Of a stretch of DNA of 64,000 nucleotides, positions 35,870 through 44,341 are shown piece by piece. The translations under genes and the position numbers were made by a program. Source of the stretch: Agaricicola taiwanensis (GTDB lineage Bacteria; Pseudomonadota; Alphaproteobacteria; Rhizobiales; Methylopilaceae). Numbering within the stretch: the first letter of the stretch is position 1; every line of letters begins with the position of its first letter. Where the stretch lies: assembly GCF_014635245.1 (NCBI RefSeq), contig NZ_BMCP01000006.1, positions 50,431 through 114,430 on the forward strand, in the 5' to 3' direction. The notes under the pieces were generated by a model. It worked only from the letters and a program-made list of their open reading frames with translations, searched no databases and had not been told where the DNA came from.

Positions 35870-36334
35870 TCAGGCGCGCGTGCTTTGGGCGATGGTGCTG
35901 CCGGTCTTGTAGGGCACCTGAGCCTCGGCGAACTGGACGTTCACTTCCATGGCCCAGGCCATCAACTGCTCCATGCGCGCCGCAGCGGCATCGACACGCG
36001 CTTGTGCATCGCTGTCGGTTTCGCCAGGCCCATCACCTACTCCCTCGGAATCACCGTCGACTCCCTCAGTTCCGGTAAGGTCGGGCGGTCCTTCGCCCTC
36101 AGTCTCCGACGTTCTGCGACTCTGAATAGTCGGATCCGGCTCGCCTTCGGTTCCAGGCTCGTCGCCAGAAGGTTTCTTCCTGTAGGGATCCTCTAGACCC
36201 CAGCCCGGAATATTCTCCTCAAACAGATCCGGATCGTACGTGAAAACCGATGCTTTCTGTTGAGTCCTATCGATGAATTCAAGTTCATCCCTATCGGGCA
36301 TCTCCACCGAAGGTCCATTGGTAGTGATCCGCAT
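35870..36334 (-). CDS. Hypothetical acidic low-complexity protein (154 aa)
   Basis: I do not recognise a family. The protein starts MRITTNGPSVEMPDRDELEF at ATG 36334 with GAGAGGAAG upstream. The middle third (about residues 50-110) is a disordered-looking Gly/Glu/Asp/Thr/Pro-rich stretch, and the C-terminus has a probable helix (ARVDAAAARMEQLMAWAMEVNVQFAE). There is no signal peptide or membrane segment. It converges with the TadG-like gene (6 bp between stops). The acidic linker with a terminal helix resembles small secreted-effector or chaperone-type proteins, but that is speculation. Confidence 0.6.
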   Translation of the reverse strand: MRITTNGPSVEMPDRDELEFIDRTQQKASVFTYDPDLFEENIPGWGLEDPYRKKPSGDEPGTEGEPDPTIQSRRTSETEGEGPPDLTGTEGVDGDSEGVGDGPGETDSDAQARVDAAAARMEQLMAWAMEVNVQFAEAQVPYKTGSTIAQSTRA

Positions 36335-36479
36335 ATCAGCGCTTCCTCTCCATCTCCGCGTCGAGGCAGGATACGGACGGTTAACCAGTTCACACAACGA
36401 TAGTAAAACAGGCCTCGCAGAGCAACCGCCGAAGTATTTTCGTGGCTAACAGGCATTCCAGCGGGGACGGAAAGCGCTT

Positions 36480-38297
36480 CTACCCGCCCTCTTCCGCGAT
36501 GCTCTTCGGAACGTCGCCGATCACCTGTCCCGGACGCTTAGGCACCGTCAGCGGAGCCGGCACCGGACCATTGCTGCGGATGAGATCGCTGCCGGCATTG
36601 ATGCCGCCGGAGACCTGCAGGGCGAGCCGCTCCTCATCGCGGCGGCGCACGTCACGCTGGATGTCGTCTACCTCCTCATCGGGCACGCCAAGCCGGCGCA
36701 GCACCTCCGCACCGAAGGTCATGGCGGATTCGAACGTCTCTCGTATCTGGTAATCGACGCCCGCCTCGATCAGCTCCAGCGCATGCCCACGATCATAGGC
36801 ATTGACGAAAAGCGGCGTCAGCGGGAATTCGCGACGGATCATCTGGGCGATGCGCGTCGCCGCGGCCTTGTCGTCGATGCACACCAGGATCGCCGCCGCA
36901 TCGGCGGCACCCGAGGCCCGCAGGATGTCGATGCGCGTGCCATCGCCATAATAGATCTTGAAGCCGAAGGTCGAGGCGGCGCGGATCATCTCTACGTCGT
37001 TCTCGATCATGTTGACGCTGTAGCCGCGCGCCAGCAGGGATTGGCTGACGATCTGCCCGAAGCGGCCGAAGCCGATCATCAGGATCTCGCTCGCGAGGCC
37101 CTGGGCCTTGTCGATGCCATCGAAGGTCTGCCGTTCCGCCGGCCGCAGGCGGTGCACAACACTGGCGATCACTGGCGTCAGCGCCATGGAGATGATGACG
37201 GTGGCCGTGAAGATGGCGTTCTGCCGACCGTCGAAAATGCCCCCCGCCAGCGCCGCCGAATAGAGCACGAAGGCAAATTCGCCCCCTTGCGCGAAAAGCG
37301 TCACCCGGTCGACAGCCTCGCGATTGCCGGCGCCGAACAGCCGCGCGACCACATAGATGCCGAACGACTTGATCAGTGTGAAGGCGACCACGGCGGCCGC
37401 CACCAGCATCCAGTCGGCGGCAACGGCGGCAAGGTTGAGAGACATGCCGACCGCGATGAAGAAAATGCCGAGAAGAATGCCGCGGAATGGCTCGATGTCG
37501 GCCTCCAGCTCATGGCGGAAGGAGGATTCCGACAGGAGCACGCCGGCAAGAAAGGCGCCCATGGCCATGGAAAGGCCGCCCACCTGCATGAGAAGCGCAG
37601 AACCGAGCACGACCAGCAGCGCGGCCGCTGTCATCACTTCCCGCGCGCGGGCGGCGGCGAGCACGCTGAACATGGGGTTCAGCAGCCAGCGACCGATGAC
37701 GATGAGGCCGACGACGGCCCCCAGGCCTATGGCCACGGCCTGCCAGCGCGAACCGCCGCCGTCGCCCGCCATGGGCGCGATGAAGGTGACGAGCGCGAGC
37801 AGCGGAACGATGCTGAGGTCTTCCAGGAGAAGGATCGAAACCGCCCGCTGGCCCAATGGCGTCGAGGTCTCCCCCCATTCGTCCAGCATCTGCATGACGA
37901 CGGCGGTTGATGAGAGGACAAAACCCATGCCCGCGACCAAAGCGACCGGCGTCGAAAGCCCCGCCGCCACCCCCGCCAGCGTCAGGAGGGCGCCACAGAA
38001 CACCACCTGCGCCGCGCCAAGCCCGAAGATTTCACGCCTCAGATGCCACAGCTTCACGGGCTGCATCTCCAGCCCGATGATGAAGAGCAGCATGATCACG
38101 CCAAGCTCGGCGGTATGCAGGATGGTCTCAGGATCGGAGAAAAGCCCGAGGCCGAAGGGACCGATGACGATGCCGGCGCTGAAATAGCCGAGCACCGTGC
38201 CGAGCCCCAGTTTGCGGAAGAGCGGCACCGCGACAACGCCCGCCCCCAGCAGCGCCACCACCTGGACGAGATCGAACCCCTGACCCTCGACAGCCAT
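36480..38297 (-). CDS. CPA2 family monovalent cation:proton antiporter with TrkA-N domain (KefB/YbaL-like)
   Basis: A 605-aa protein. Residues 1 to about 385 are a 12-13-segment Na+/H+ exchanger-type domain (GTVLGYFSAGIVIGPFGLGLF, AELGVIMLLFIIGLEM, SSTAVVMQMLDE, AQGGEFAFVLYSAAL). A RCK/TrkA-N nucleotide-binding domain follows (ILMIGFGRFGQIVSQSLLARGYSVNMIEND), then a variable tail with VRRRDEERLALQVSGG. It likely exports potassium in exchange for protons with gating by nucleotides or glutathione adducts. ATG 38297 preceded by GGAGGAGG. It lies alone, 104 bp downstream of the dehydrogenase gene on the same strand. Confidence 0.9.
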   Translation of the reverse strand: MAVEGQGFDLVQVVALLGAGVVAVPLFRKLGLGTVLGYFSAGIVIGPFGLGLFSDPETILHTAELGVIMLLFIIGLEMQPVKLWHLRREIFGLGAAQVVFCGALLTLAGVAAGLSTPVALVAGMGFVLSSTAVVMQMLDEWGETSTPLGQRAVSILLLEDLSIVPLLALVTFIAPMAGDGGGSRWQAVAIGLGAVVGLIVIGRWLLNPMFSVLAAARAREVMTAAALLVVLGSALLMQVGGLSMAMGAFLAGVLLSESSFRHELEADIEPFRGILLGIFFIAVGMSLNLAAVAADWMLVAAAVVAFTLIKSFGIYVVARLFGAGNREAVDRVTLFAQGGEFAFVLYSAALAGGIFDGRQNAIFTATVIISMALTPVIASVVHRLRPAERQTFDGIDKAQGLASEILMIGFGRFGQIVSQSLLARGYSVNMIENDVEMIRAASTFGFKIYYGDGTRIDILRASGAADAAAILVCIDDKAAATRIAQMIRREFPLTPLFVNAYDRGHALELIEAGVDYQIRETFESAMTFGAEVLRRLGVPDEEVDDIQRDVRRRDEERLALQVSGGINAGSDLIRSNGPVPAPLTVPKRPGQVIGDVPKSIAEEGG

Positions 38298-38401
38298 TCC
38301 GACCTCCTCCTGAACCTTGCCTGCCTCGAGGTAAAGCTGATCGCAGAGGCCGTGGCAATGCGGCAGCCTTCAATTCCAGCGCTGATTGTTCTCGCTGCCG
38401 C

Positions 38402-39352
38402 TCAGAGCACCACGGGCGTCAGCAGCGGCCGGCCTTCACGCCAAGCGATCAGATTGGCGACGGCAAGCTCGGCCATGGCCGCACGCGTCGCGACGGAGGC
38501 CGACCCCACATGCGGCAACAGCACCGTGTTGGGCAGGTCGATCAACGCCTGCGGCACGCGTGGCTCATCGGCGAAGACGTCAAGTCCCGCGCTCAGGATC
38601 ACGCCATCACGCAGCGCCTCGATCAAGGCCGGTTCATCCACCGTGGACCCCCGGCCGACATTGACGAAGATGCCGTCCGCGCCCAGCGCCTCGAAGACCG
38701 CGCGGTTGCAGATGGCCTTGGTTTCCGCGCCGCCCGGCGCGAGGGAAACGAGTGTATCGACCTCCCGCGCCATCTCTACGAGATCTCCATAGTAACGATA
38801 GGGAACATCGCTCTGCTGGCGCCGGCCGTGATAGGCGATGGAGACCCCGAAGGGCTGAAGCCGCGCGGCCACCGCCTTGCCGATGCGCCCGAGCCCGAGG
38901 ATGCCGACCTTGCGCCCCTTCATGGTGGCGCGGGAGAAGGGATACGGCCCCTTGAGCCATTTTCCCTCGCGCAGATAACGATCGGCCGCAGGCAGCTCCC
39001 GCACCGTTGCGAGAAGCAAGGCCACCGTCAGGTCGGCCACCTCCTCGGTCAGCACGTCAGGCGTGTTGGTCACCGCAATGCCCTTCTGCGCGGCATGCAC
39101 CACGTCGATGGCGTCATAGCCCACCGAGACGGTGGAGATGATCTTGAGTTTCGGCAGGCGGTCGATCAGATCGGCATCGACGCGAACACCGGCGCCATAG
39201 CCGATCACGGCCTCCACCTCTGGCGCCGTCTCACGGATTAGCGCCTCGCGATCTTCGGCCTTATAGACCTCATGCACCGTGAAGTTCCGCCTCAAGGCCT
39301 CGATCGATGCCTGGGGTATGGTGCTGAACAGCAGAAGATGCGGCTGGAGCAT
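38402..39352 (-). CDS. D-isomer specific 2-hydroxyacid dehydrogenase (hydroxypyruvate/glyoxylate reductase type)
   Basis: A 316-aa NAD(P)-dependent reductase. The catalytic and binding motifs are STVSVGYDAIDVVHAAQKGI, the NAD-binding KVGILGLGRIGKAVAARLQPFG, NVGRGSTVDEPALIEAL (catalytic Arg region), GLDVFADEPRVPQALIDLPN (catalytic Glu) and LLPHVGSASVATRAAM (catalytic His). The start is ATG 39352; the open frame continues to 39805 but is a shadow of the EamA gene. It sits 11 bp after the EamA gene on the same strand, so the two are likely coexpressed; the EamA protein may export or import the hydroxyacid. Confidence 0.9.
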   Translation of the reverse strand: MLQPHLLLFSTIPQASIEALRRNFTVHEVYKAEDREALIRETAPEVEAVIGYGAGVRVDADLIDRLPKLKIISTVSVGYDAIDVVHAAQKGIAVTNTPDVLTEEVADLTVALLLATVRELPAADRYLREGKWLKGPYPFSRATMKGRKVGILGLGRIGKAVAARLQPFGVSIAYHGRRQQSDVPYRYYGDLVEMAREVDTLVSLAPGGAETKAICNRAVFEALGADGIFVNVGRGSTVDEPALIEALRDGVILSAGLDVFADEPRVPQALIDLPNTVLLPHVGSASVATRAAMAELAVANLIAWREGRPLLTPVVL

Positions 39353-39363
39353 GGAGATGCCTT

Positions 39364-40305
39364 TCACATATCGGTGGCGGATTTCACGGTACGTTCGCGG
39401 GCGAAAAGATAAAGACCGCTTGAGATGACCACGGCGGTGCCGGAGAGGGTCCACAAATCGGGCGTATCGCCGAAGATCGTCCAGCCGAGCGCGATCATCC
39501 AGATGATCTGGCTGAATATGTAAGGCGCGAGCACGCCGGCCGGGGCGCGCTTGTGAGCGATGATCAGCATGAGGTGGCCGGACCCGCCGAGCACTCCGGT
39601 AAACAGAAGCAGCCCCCAGTCGAAAGTGCTCCCGGGCCAGACCCAGACCGAAGGCAGCGCCGGCGCAAGCAGGGCCATGCCGAACATCGGCATGTAGAAG
39701 AAGCTGGTCCAGACGCTGTCCCTGGCGCCCACCATGCGCGTCAGGATGTTGTAGAAGGCGTAGCAGACGGCGTTGGCGAAGGCGTAGAGATAGGCGATCT
39801 TCCACTCACCGACGCCCGGTCGCGTGACCAGAAGCACGCCGATGAAGCCCACCATGATGGCCGCCAGCCGGCGCGGTCCCACCCATTCGCCCAGGAGCGG
39901 GCCCGCGAAGATCGCGACAAGCAGCGGGGTCGCAAAGACGATGGACATGGTCTCGTCCATCCTCAGCTCCTGCAGCGCCATGAAATTGAGCGTGGTGGTG
40001 CCGGCAAGCAGCACCGAGCGCAGGAACTGCAGCATCGGGCGCCCGGAGCGCCAGGACCCCGGCATGGTGAGGGGATTGACGATCACGACCGCGATCAGGA
40101 GGTGCGAGGCATAGCGCACCCAGGCGATCTGCACCGGATCGTGAACCTGGCCGAGGTATTTGGCCACCGCGTCCAGAAGCGCGAACATCAGGAGGCCGCC
40201 GCACATGAGGGCGATCGCGAGCCGTCGGGTACGGCGCGCATCGTCCGGCGCGACGACAGGCTGTGATGGCTCCGACGGAAAGCCAGCCGGATCAACGGCG
40301 CTCAT
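39364..40305 (-). CDS. EamA/RhaT family DMT transporter
   Basis: A 313-aa protein with ten hydrophobic segments arranged as two EamA repeats. Examples are IALMCGGLLMFALLDAVAKYLG in the first and ALLAPALPSVWVWPGSTFDWGLLLFTGVLGG in the second, with the ELRMDETMSIVFATPLLVAIFAGPLLGEW helix pair between. Start ATG 40305. It is the first gene of a two-gene unit with the hydroxyacid dehydrogenase. Substrate unknown; the family exports amino acids and metabolites. Confidence 0.88.
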   Translation of the reverse strand: MSAVDPAGFPSEPSQPVVAPDDARRTRRLAIALMCGGLLMFALLDAVAKYLGQVHDPVQIAWVRYASHLLIAVVIVNPLTMPGSWRSGRPMLQFLRSVLLAGTTTLNFMALQELRMDETMSIVFATPLLVAIFAGPLLGEWVGPRRLAAIMVGFIGVLLVTRPGVGEWKIAYLYAFANAVCYAFYNILTRMVGARDSVWTSFFYMPMFGMALLAPALPSVWVWPGSTFDWGLLLFTGVLGGSGHLMLIIAHKRAPAGVLAPYIFSQIIWMIALGWTIFGDTPDLWTLSGTAVVISSGLYLFARERTVKSATDM

Positions 40306-40412
40306 GATGGTTCCAATCACGGGATCGCGTGTCACGCGGGGGGAGGCGTGGTGAACCGGAGCGATAACGCCAAAAAGCCGGTCGCGGCAAGGGAGAACTG
40401 CGGTCGCCTGGA

Positions 40413-40916
40413 TCAGTCGTCGGCGCCAGCTTCGCCTTCGGCGGCCATCTCCTCGACGGTTGCATCAGCCACATTGCCGGCTGCCGCATTGAGGCTTTTC
40501 GCAATCCGGCCAAGGCCACGGCGCAGGCGCTTCTTGTCCTTGCGGTCGAGCATCTCGACGGCCTCGTCCTCCAGCACGCGCCATACCGCCTTCACCGCCA
40601 TGGCGCGCAGCTTGCCCTCATCCGTCAGATGAACGCGCACGATGCGCGCGTCCCCCGGAGCCGAACGCCGCTCGACCAGCCCCTGCGCCGCCAGCCTTCC
40701 GATGGCTTTGGACGCCGTTGGAGGGCGCACCCGCAAGCTCGCCGCGAGGTCGCCGATGGTGCGGCCGTCGTCCGCCGCGAGCGCGGTCAACACCTGCTCC
40801 TGCCCCGGAAAAAGGCCGAGTTCGGCAAGGAGCTGCGCCATGCGGACACGGTGCAGCCGGGCCGCATGCAGCAAGGCATAGCCGACCGTCTTGGAATAGG
40901 GCGTCTTTTCAGCCAT
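40413..40916 (-). CDS. MarR family transcriptional regulator
   Basis: A 167-aa winged-helix regulator. The recognition region reads GRTIGDLAASLRVRPPTASKAIGRLAAQGLVERR and the wing SAPGDARIVRVHLTDEG, with dimerisation helices at both ends. The C-terminus carries an extra acidic tail (VEEMAAEGEAGADD). Start ATG 40916. It lies divergently 92 bp from the creatininase gene, which it may regulate along with itself. Confidence 0.88.
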   Translation of the reverse strand: MAEKTPYSKTVGYALLHAARLHRVRMAQLLAELGLFPGQEQVLTALAADDGRTIGDLAASLRVRPPTASKAIGRLAAQGLVERRSAPGDARIVRVHLTDEGKLRAMAVKAVWRVLEDEAVEMLDRKDKKRLRRGLGRIAKSLNAAAGNVADATVEEMAAEGEAGADD

Positions 40917-41008
40917 GTGTTGTCGCGAATGATTGAGCCGAACTGCTGCATAGTGGCGAAGAGCCATCCACCTGTCGAGCTTGATAAAATCGTAATGAAG
41001 GAAGCCGC

Positions 41009-41812
41009 ATGAAGAACTGGGCCGATTGCACGAGCGGGGAGTTTTCCGGCCTTGATCCGGAACATGCCATCGCGATCCTGCCGCTGGCGGCCATCGAGCA
41101 GCATGGCCCGCATCTTCCAGTCGGCACCGACACCCATATTGCCGATGATCTTCTTGCCGCCCTCGCCCGTGCCCTGCCCGACGACAACGGGCTTTACCGG
41201 CTGCCGACGCAGGCCGTCGGCGTTTCCACCGAGCACCTCGCCTTTCCTGGAACGCTGACGCTTTCGCCGCAGGTCGCCATCAGCGCCTGGACCGAAATCG
41301 GCGCCTCGGTGGCGCGTGCCGGCATCCGCAAGCTCGTGCTTTTCAATGCGCACGGCGGCAATTCCGCCGTCATCGATCTCGTCGCGCGCGAACTGCGCGC
41401 GCATCACGGCATGCTGGCGGTCACCGTTCACTGGGCGCGCTTCGGCTATCCGGAAGAGCTGTTGGATGCCGAGGAGCAGCGCTTCGGTATCCATGCGGGC
41501 ACCGCCGAGACAGCCTTGATGCTCCAGAACCGACCGGACACCGTGAAGGCTGGCGAGGTGGCGCTGTTCCGCTCTCTCGGCAGCGACATGGCGGCCGAGG
41601 CGCGCTGGTTTTCGACCGACCGCCCCGCCGGCTTCGGCTGGATGGTGCAGGATCTGAACGCCGCCGGCGCCGTTGGCGACGCAGCGCGGGCGACGGCCGG
41701 CATGGGCGAACAACTCATGGCTCACGCTGTGAGCGGCCTGACCGAACTCATCGAGGAAATACGCAAGTTCCCACTGTCGCGGCTGAAGGAGGGACCGTCG
41801 GACTCGAGATAG
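41009..41812 (+). CDS. Creatininase family protein (creatinine amidohydrolase-like)
   Basis: A 267-aa metal-dependent amidohydrolase. The metal-site signature EQHGPHLPVGTD (residues about 31-42) and NAHGGNSAVIDL (about residue 113) are intact, and HAGTAETALML carries the third ligand region. The family includes creatininase, formamidopyrimidine amidohydrolase and the mycofactocin peptidase MftE; nothing nearby supports mycofactocin. ATG 41009 with AAGGAAG upstream. It is divergent from a MarR regulator. The true substrate is unknown. Confidence 0.88.
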   Translation: MKNWADCTSGEFSGLDPEHAIAILPLAAIEQHGPHLPVGTDTHIADDLLAALARALPDDNGLYRLPTQAVGVSTEHLAFPGTLTLSPQVAISAWTEIGASVARAGIRKLVLFNAHGGNSAVIDLVARELRAHHGMLAVTVHWARFGYPEELLDAEEQRFGIHAGTAETALMLQNRPDTVKAGEVALFRSLGSDMAAEARWFSTDRPAGFGWMVQDLNAAGAVGDAARATAGMGEQLMAHAVSGLTELIEEIRKFPLSRLKEGPSDSR

Positions 41813-41819
41813 CGGCTTC

Positions 41820-41836
41820 TTGGCAAAATTTGCCAA
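41820..41836. promoter_or_regulatory. Operator palindrome of the ParDE toxin-antitoxin operon
   Basis: TTGGCAAA-A-TTTGCCAA is a perfect 8-bp inverted repeat, 18 bp upstream of the antitoxin start. ParD antitoxins autoregulate by binding such palindromes through their ribbon-helix-helix domain. Confidence 0.7.
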
Positions 41837-41854
41837 AGTCGCTACATTGTCGAT

Positions 41855-42085
41855 ATGAGCACCATGAACATTTCTCTGCCGGAGGCCCTCAAGGCATTTG
41901 TCGACGAGCAGGTTGCCGGTCGAGGCTATGGCACGAGCAGCGAGTATGTCCGCGAATTGATCCGGCGGGATCAGGATCGCCAAAAACTGCGAAGCCTCTT
42001 GTTGCAGGGCGCCTCTTCGCCGCCCACGGCTCCAGTTGATGATGCTTTCTTCCAGTCGCTTCGTGCCCGTGTCGGCAGCCGCTGA
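41855..42085 (+). CDS. parD: ParD-like type II antitoxin
   Basis: A 76-aa ribbon-helix-helix protein: MSTMNISLPEALKAFVDEQV is the DNA-binding strand and first helix, and GYGTSSEYVRELIRRDQDR is the second helix, both typical of ParD. The C-terminal part (about residues 45-76) is the region that wraps the toxin. ATG 41855, with another possible start three codons later. It precedes the toxin gene by 5 bp. Codon use is less GC-biased than in neighbouring genes, which suggests acquisition. Confidence 0.9.
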   Translation: MSTMNISLPEALKAFVDEQVAGRGYGTSSEYVRELIRRDQDRQKLRSLLLQGASSPPTAPVDDAFFQSLRARVGSR

Positions 42086-42090
42086 AGGCG

Positions 42091-42417
42091 ATGTCGGTTA
42101 AGCATGTTGTTCCGCGCGAGCTTGCACGACAGGACATAGAGCAAGCCGTTGATTATTACGCCCGCGAGGTCGGACCGGAAATCGCGCTGGGTTTTGTGAG
42201 AGATCTGGAACAGGCTTTCTTGTTCTTGGCCGAGAACCCTGCCAGCGGCTCGCCCCGGTACGGCTTCGAACTTGACATCGACGAGTTGCGAGGTTGGCCC
42301 CTCAAGCGACACCCTTATCTAATTTTCTATATGGACCGCGAAGATCACGTGGATGTCTGGCGGATTCTTCATGCTCAACGTGACCTGCCCCAATGGCTGC
42401 GTGCACCAGCATCATAG
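42091..42417 (+). CDS. parE: ParE/RelE family toxin
   Basis: A 108-aa toxin: ARQDIEQAVDYYAREVGPEIALGFVRDLEQAFLFLAENPASGSP then GWPLKRHPYLIFYMDREDHVDVWRILHAQRDLPQWL matches the ParE alpha/beta fold, with the RxxxHxxR-like C-terminal ILHAQRD motif. ParE toxins typically poison gyrase. It is coupled to parD. It stops 37 bp short of the convergent modB stop codon, in the place where modC would be expected. Confidence 0.9.
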   Translation: MSVKHVVPRELARQDIEQAVDYYAREVGPEIALGFVRDLEQAFLFLAENPASGSPRYGFELDIDELRGWPLKRHPYLIFYMDREDHVDVWRILHAQRDLPQWLRAPAS

Positions 42418-42454
42418 CGTGAAATGCTGGCAGACAAGCAAAGCCATGCCCTCG

Positions 42455-43180
42455 TCAGGGGAACTGCGCCCGTCCCACGTCACTGCCGAGCCTCGGCATG
42501 CGCCGGGTCATGCGGCGCGACAGGACTTCCGAAAGGATCAGCGCGGTCAGTGAAATGGCGACCGCCACCACCACCAGCCGCGCCGCGCTGGCATCGCCCC
42601 CTGGCACCTGCGTGAAACTATAGATCGCGGTCGGCAGCGTGCGCGTCTCGCCGGGAATGTTCGAGACGAAGGTGATGGTGGCGCCGAATTCACCCAGCGC
42701 CTTGGCGAAGGCGAGGACCGCGCCGGCGAGGATGCCGGGAAAGGAAAGCGGCACCGTCACCCGCAAGAAGGTCTCGATGGGCCCCCGTCCCAGCGTGCGT
42801 GCGGCCTTCTCCAGCCGCGGGTCCACCGCTTCGATGGAAAGCCGCATGGCCCGCACCATGAGTGGAAAGCCCATGACGGCGGCCGCCAGGGCAGCGCCGG
42901 TCCAGCGGAACGAGAAGACGAGCCCGAAGGTCTGCTCCAGAAACGCGCCCGCCGGTCCGCGGCGTCCGAAAGTGATCAGGAGGAGATAGCCCGTCACCAC
43001 CGGTGGCAGCACCAGCGGCAGATGCACGAAGCCGTCGAGGAGGATCCGCCCGGGAAAGCGCCCGCGCGCGAGGATGAGGGCCGTGATCAGCGCGACGGGG
43101 AGGCTGAAGAGCGTCGCCACCGTCGCCACCCGAAGGCTCAGGAGGATTGCGTCGATTTCGTCGGATGAGAAGGAAAACAC
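42455..43180 (-). CDS. modB: Molybdate ABC transporter permease
   Basis: A 241-aa permease with five to six membrane segments, LPLVLPPVVTGYLLLITFGRRG, FRWTGAALAAAVMGFPLMVRAMRLSIEAVDPRLEKAARTLG (the EAA loop) and FAKALGEFGATITFVSNIPGETRTLPTAIYSF, all diagnostic of ModB. It starts with GTG at 43180, with GAGG upstream, 6 bp from the modA stop. No modC ATPase gene follows: after the modB stop only 37 bp separate it from the convergent parE gene. The C-terminus is complete, so modB itself is intact. Confidence 0.92.
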   Translation of the reverse strand: MFSFSSDEIDAILLSLRVATVATLFSLPVALITALILARGRFPGRILLDGFVHLPLVLPPVVTGYLLLITFGRRGPAGAFLEQTFGLVFSFRWTGAALAAAVMGFPLMVRAMRLSIEAVDPRLEKAARTLGRGPIETFLRVTVPLSFPGILAGAVLAFAKALGEFGATITFVSNIPGETRTLPTAIYSFTQVPGGDASAARLVVVAVAISLTALILSEVLSRRMTRRMPRLGSDVGRAQFP

Positions 43181-43186
43181 GATGCC

Positions 43187-43984
43187 TCAGCTGGCCTCGT
43201 CTTTCGCCAGCACTGTAAATCCTTCATCCTCAAAGCGCGTCCGTGCCTCACCGCCGCCGAGATAGTCCAGAAAGGCCCGCGCCTGCTCATGGCTGGACGA
43301 CGATAGCACCGCAGCCGGATAGATGATGGCGGGGTGGCTTCCCGCCGGGAAGGCGCCGATGACCTTCACCTCCGGTTCGGCCCGGGCGTCGGTGGCATAG
43401 ACGATGCCGAAGGGCGCCTCGCCCCGCGCGACCAGAGCCAGCGCGGCTCGCACGTTCTCCGCCTGCGCGAGTTTCGGTTCCACGTCTGCCCAGACACCAA
43501 GGGAAGTGAGGGCGGCCTTGCCGTATCGTCCTGCCGGCACGGCCTCGACATCGGCCATGGCGAGGCGGCCGTCGCCTAGCATCCGCCCAAGCGGGAAGCC
43601 CTGCGTAATGTCCACCGGCTTTCCATCATAGCCGGGGGCCGCCACCAGGACCAACCGGTTGCCGAGGAGGTTGAGACGTGTCCCCTTTGCGACCAGCCCC
43701 TTGCCATCCACATCATCCATCCAGGGAATATCCGCCGAGATGAAGATATCGGCCGGCGCGCCCTGATCGATCTGCTTGGCGAGAGCGGAAGATCCCGCAT
43801 AGCTCACCGACACCTGGTGGCCGGTCGCTTTGGTCCAGTCGGTCGCCGCATGGTCGAGCGCGTTCTTCAGGCTCGCGGCAGCGAAGATCACCAGGGGCTT
43901 TTCCTCGGAGAAGGCGGAGGATGGAAGAAGCGCAGCGGCCAGCACTGCGAAAGCGAGCGCGAGACGTGAGAAACGAGAGATCAT
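43187..43984 (-). CDS. modA: Molybdate ABC transporter substrate-binding protein
   Basis: A 265-aa periplasmic protein. The signal peptide ISRFSRLALAFAVLAAALLPSSAFS is followed by the ModA pattern: LVIFAAASLKNALDHAATDW, VSYAGSSALAKQIDQGAPADIFISAD (oxyanion-binding), GNRLVLVAAPG and GIVYATDA. Start ATG 43984 (the frame upstream to 44140 is rejected). It supplies molybdate for molybdenum cofactor. Upstream of it I see no ModE-type operator. Confidence 0.93.
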   Translation of the reverse strand: MISRFSRLALAFAVLAAALLPSSAFSEEKPLVIFAAASLKNALDHAATDWTKATGHQVSVSYAGSSALAKQIDQGAPADIFISADIPWMDDVDGKGLVAKGTRLNLLGNRLVLVAAPGYDGKPVDITQGFPLGRMLGDGRLAMADVEAVPAGRYGKAALTSLGVWADVEPKLAQAENVRAALALVARGEAPFGIVYATDARAEPEVKVIGAFPAGSHPAIIYPAAVLSSSSHEQARAFLDYLGGGEARTRFEDEGFTVLAKDEAS

Positions 43985-44272
43985 GGCTAAGCTCCGGCGC
44001 GGAAGGAAAATCCGCGCGATGATGGTCCGGTGATGAAAAACCACCGGCCGTGCATCCATCGAAGCCACGACCGTCGGAAAAGACCCGCCCTCAGCGGCGG
44101 ACCGCCGAAGCGATCGACGGTACGGAGGATTTTGAAGCAAAGCCCGAGGCGACGCAATGCCTGCGCCCGGTGGCGCGGGCGGAAAACAGCGCCGGTTGTT
44201 CGCTTCTGAATCAAAACCTCAGGCATTTGACTCAAGAGGTGAACCCCTTGAATCAGAACATGAGGAGAGATC
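43985..44272. other. Intergenic region upstream of modA with short repeats
   Basis: No gene is supported. Three copies of a GAATCA-containing decamer (GAATCAAAAC near 44206, GAATCAGAAC near 44250, and GAATCAGATC just beyond at 44311) and a CTCAAGAGG-type dyad lie within about 110 bp. They may be remnants of a dispersed repeat or binding sites. The modA promoter must lie here but I cannot place it with confidence. Confidence 0.4.
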
Positions 44273-44313
44273 GAAAGAAATTCCGGATCAGGGCCTTAGC
44301 CTCGCATCCGGAA
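44273..44313 (-). terminator. Terminator-like hairpin after the DUF533 gene
   Basis: On the minus strand TTCCGGAT (from 44313), a 17-nt loop with an internal GGC/GCC pair, and ATCCGGAA (to 44281) form a perfect 8-bp stem followed by TTTCTTTC. It lies 28 bp after the DUF533 stop codon and would isolate that gene from modA. Confidence 0.65.
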
Positions 44314-44341
44314 TCAGATCATGACCTTGTCGGATCCCCGG

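Noticed and set aside
41009..41812. Mycofactocin peptidase MftE
   Set aside because: The protein shares the creatininase fold but no mftA, mftB, mftC or related genes are nearby.
42418..42454. Remnant of modC between parE and modB
   Set aside because: Only 37 bp are present and no Walker or signature fragment can be read in any frame.
43985..44341. ModE operator or molybdenum cofactor riboswitch upstream of modA
   Set aside because: No ATATA-type dyad and no conserved Moco RNA elements could be seen; only short GAATCA repeats and the DUF533 terminator.
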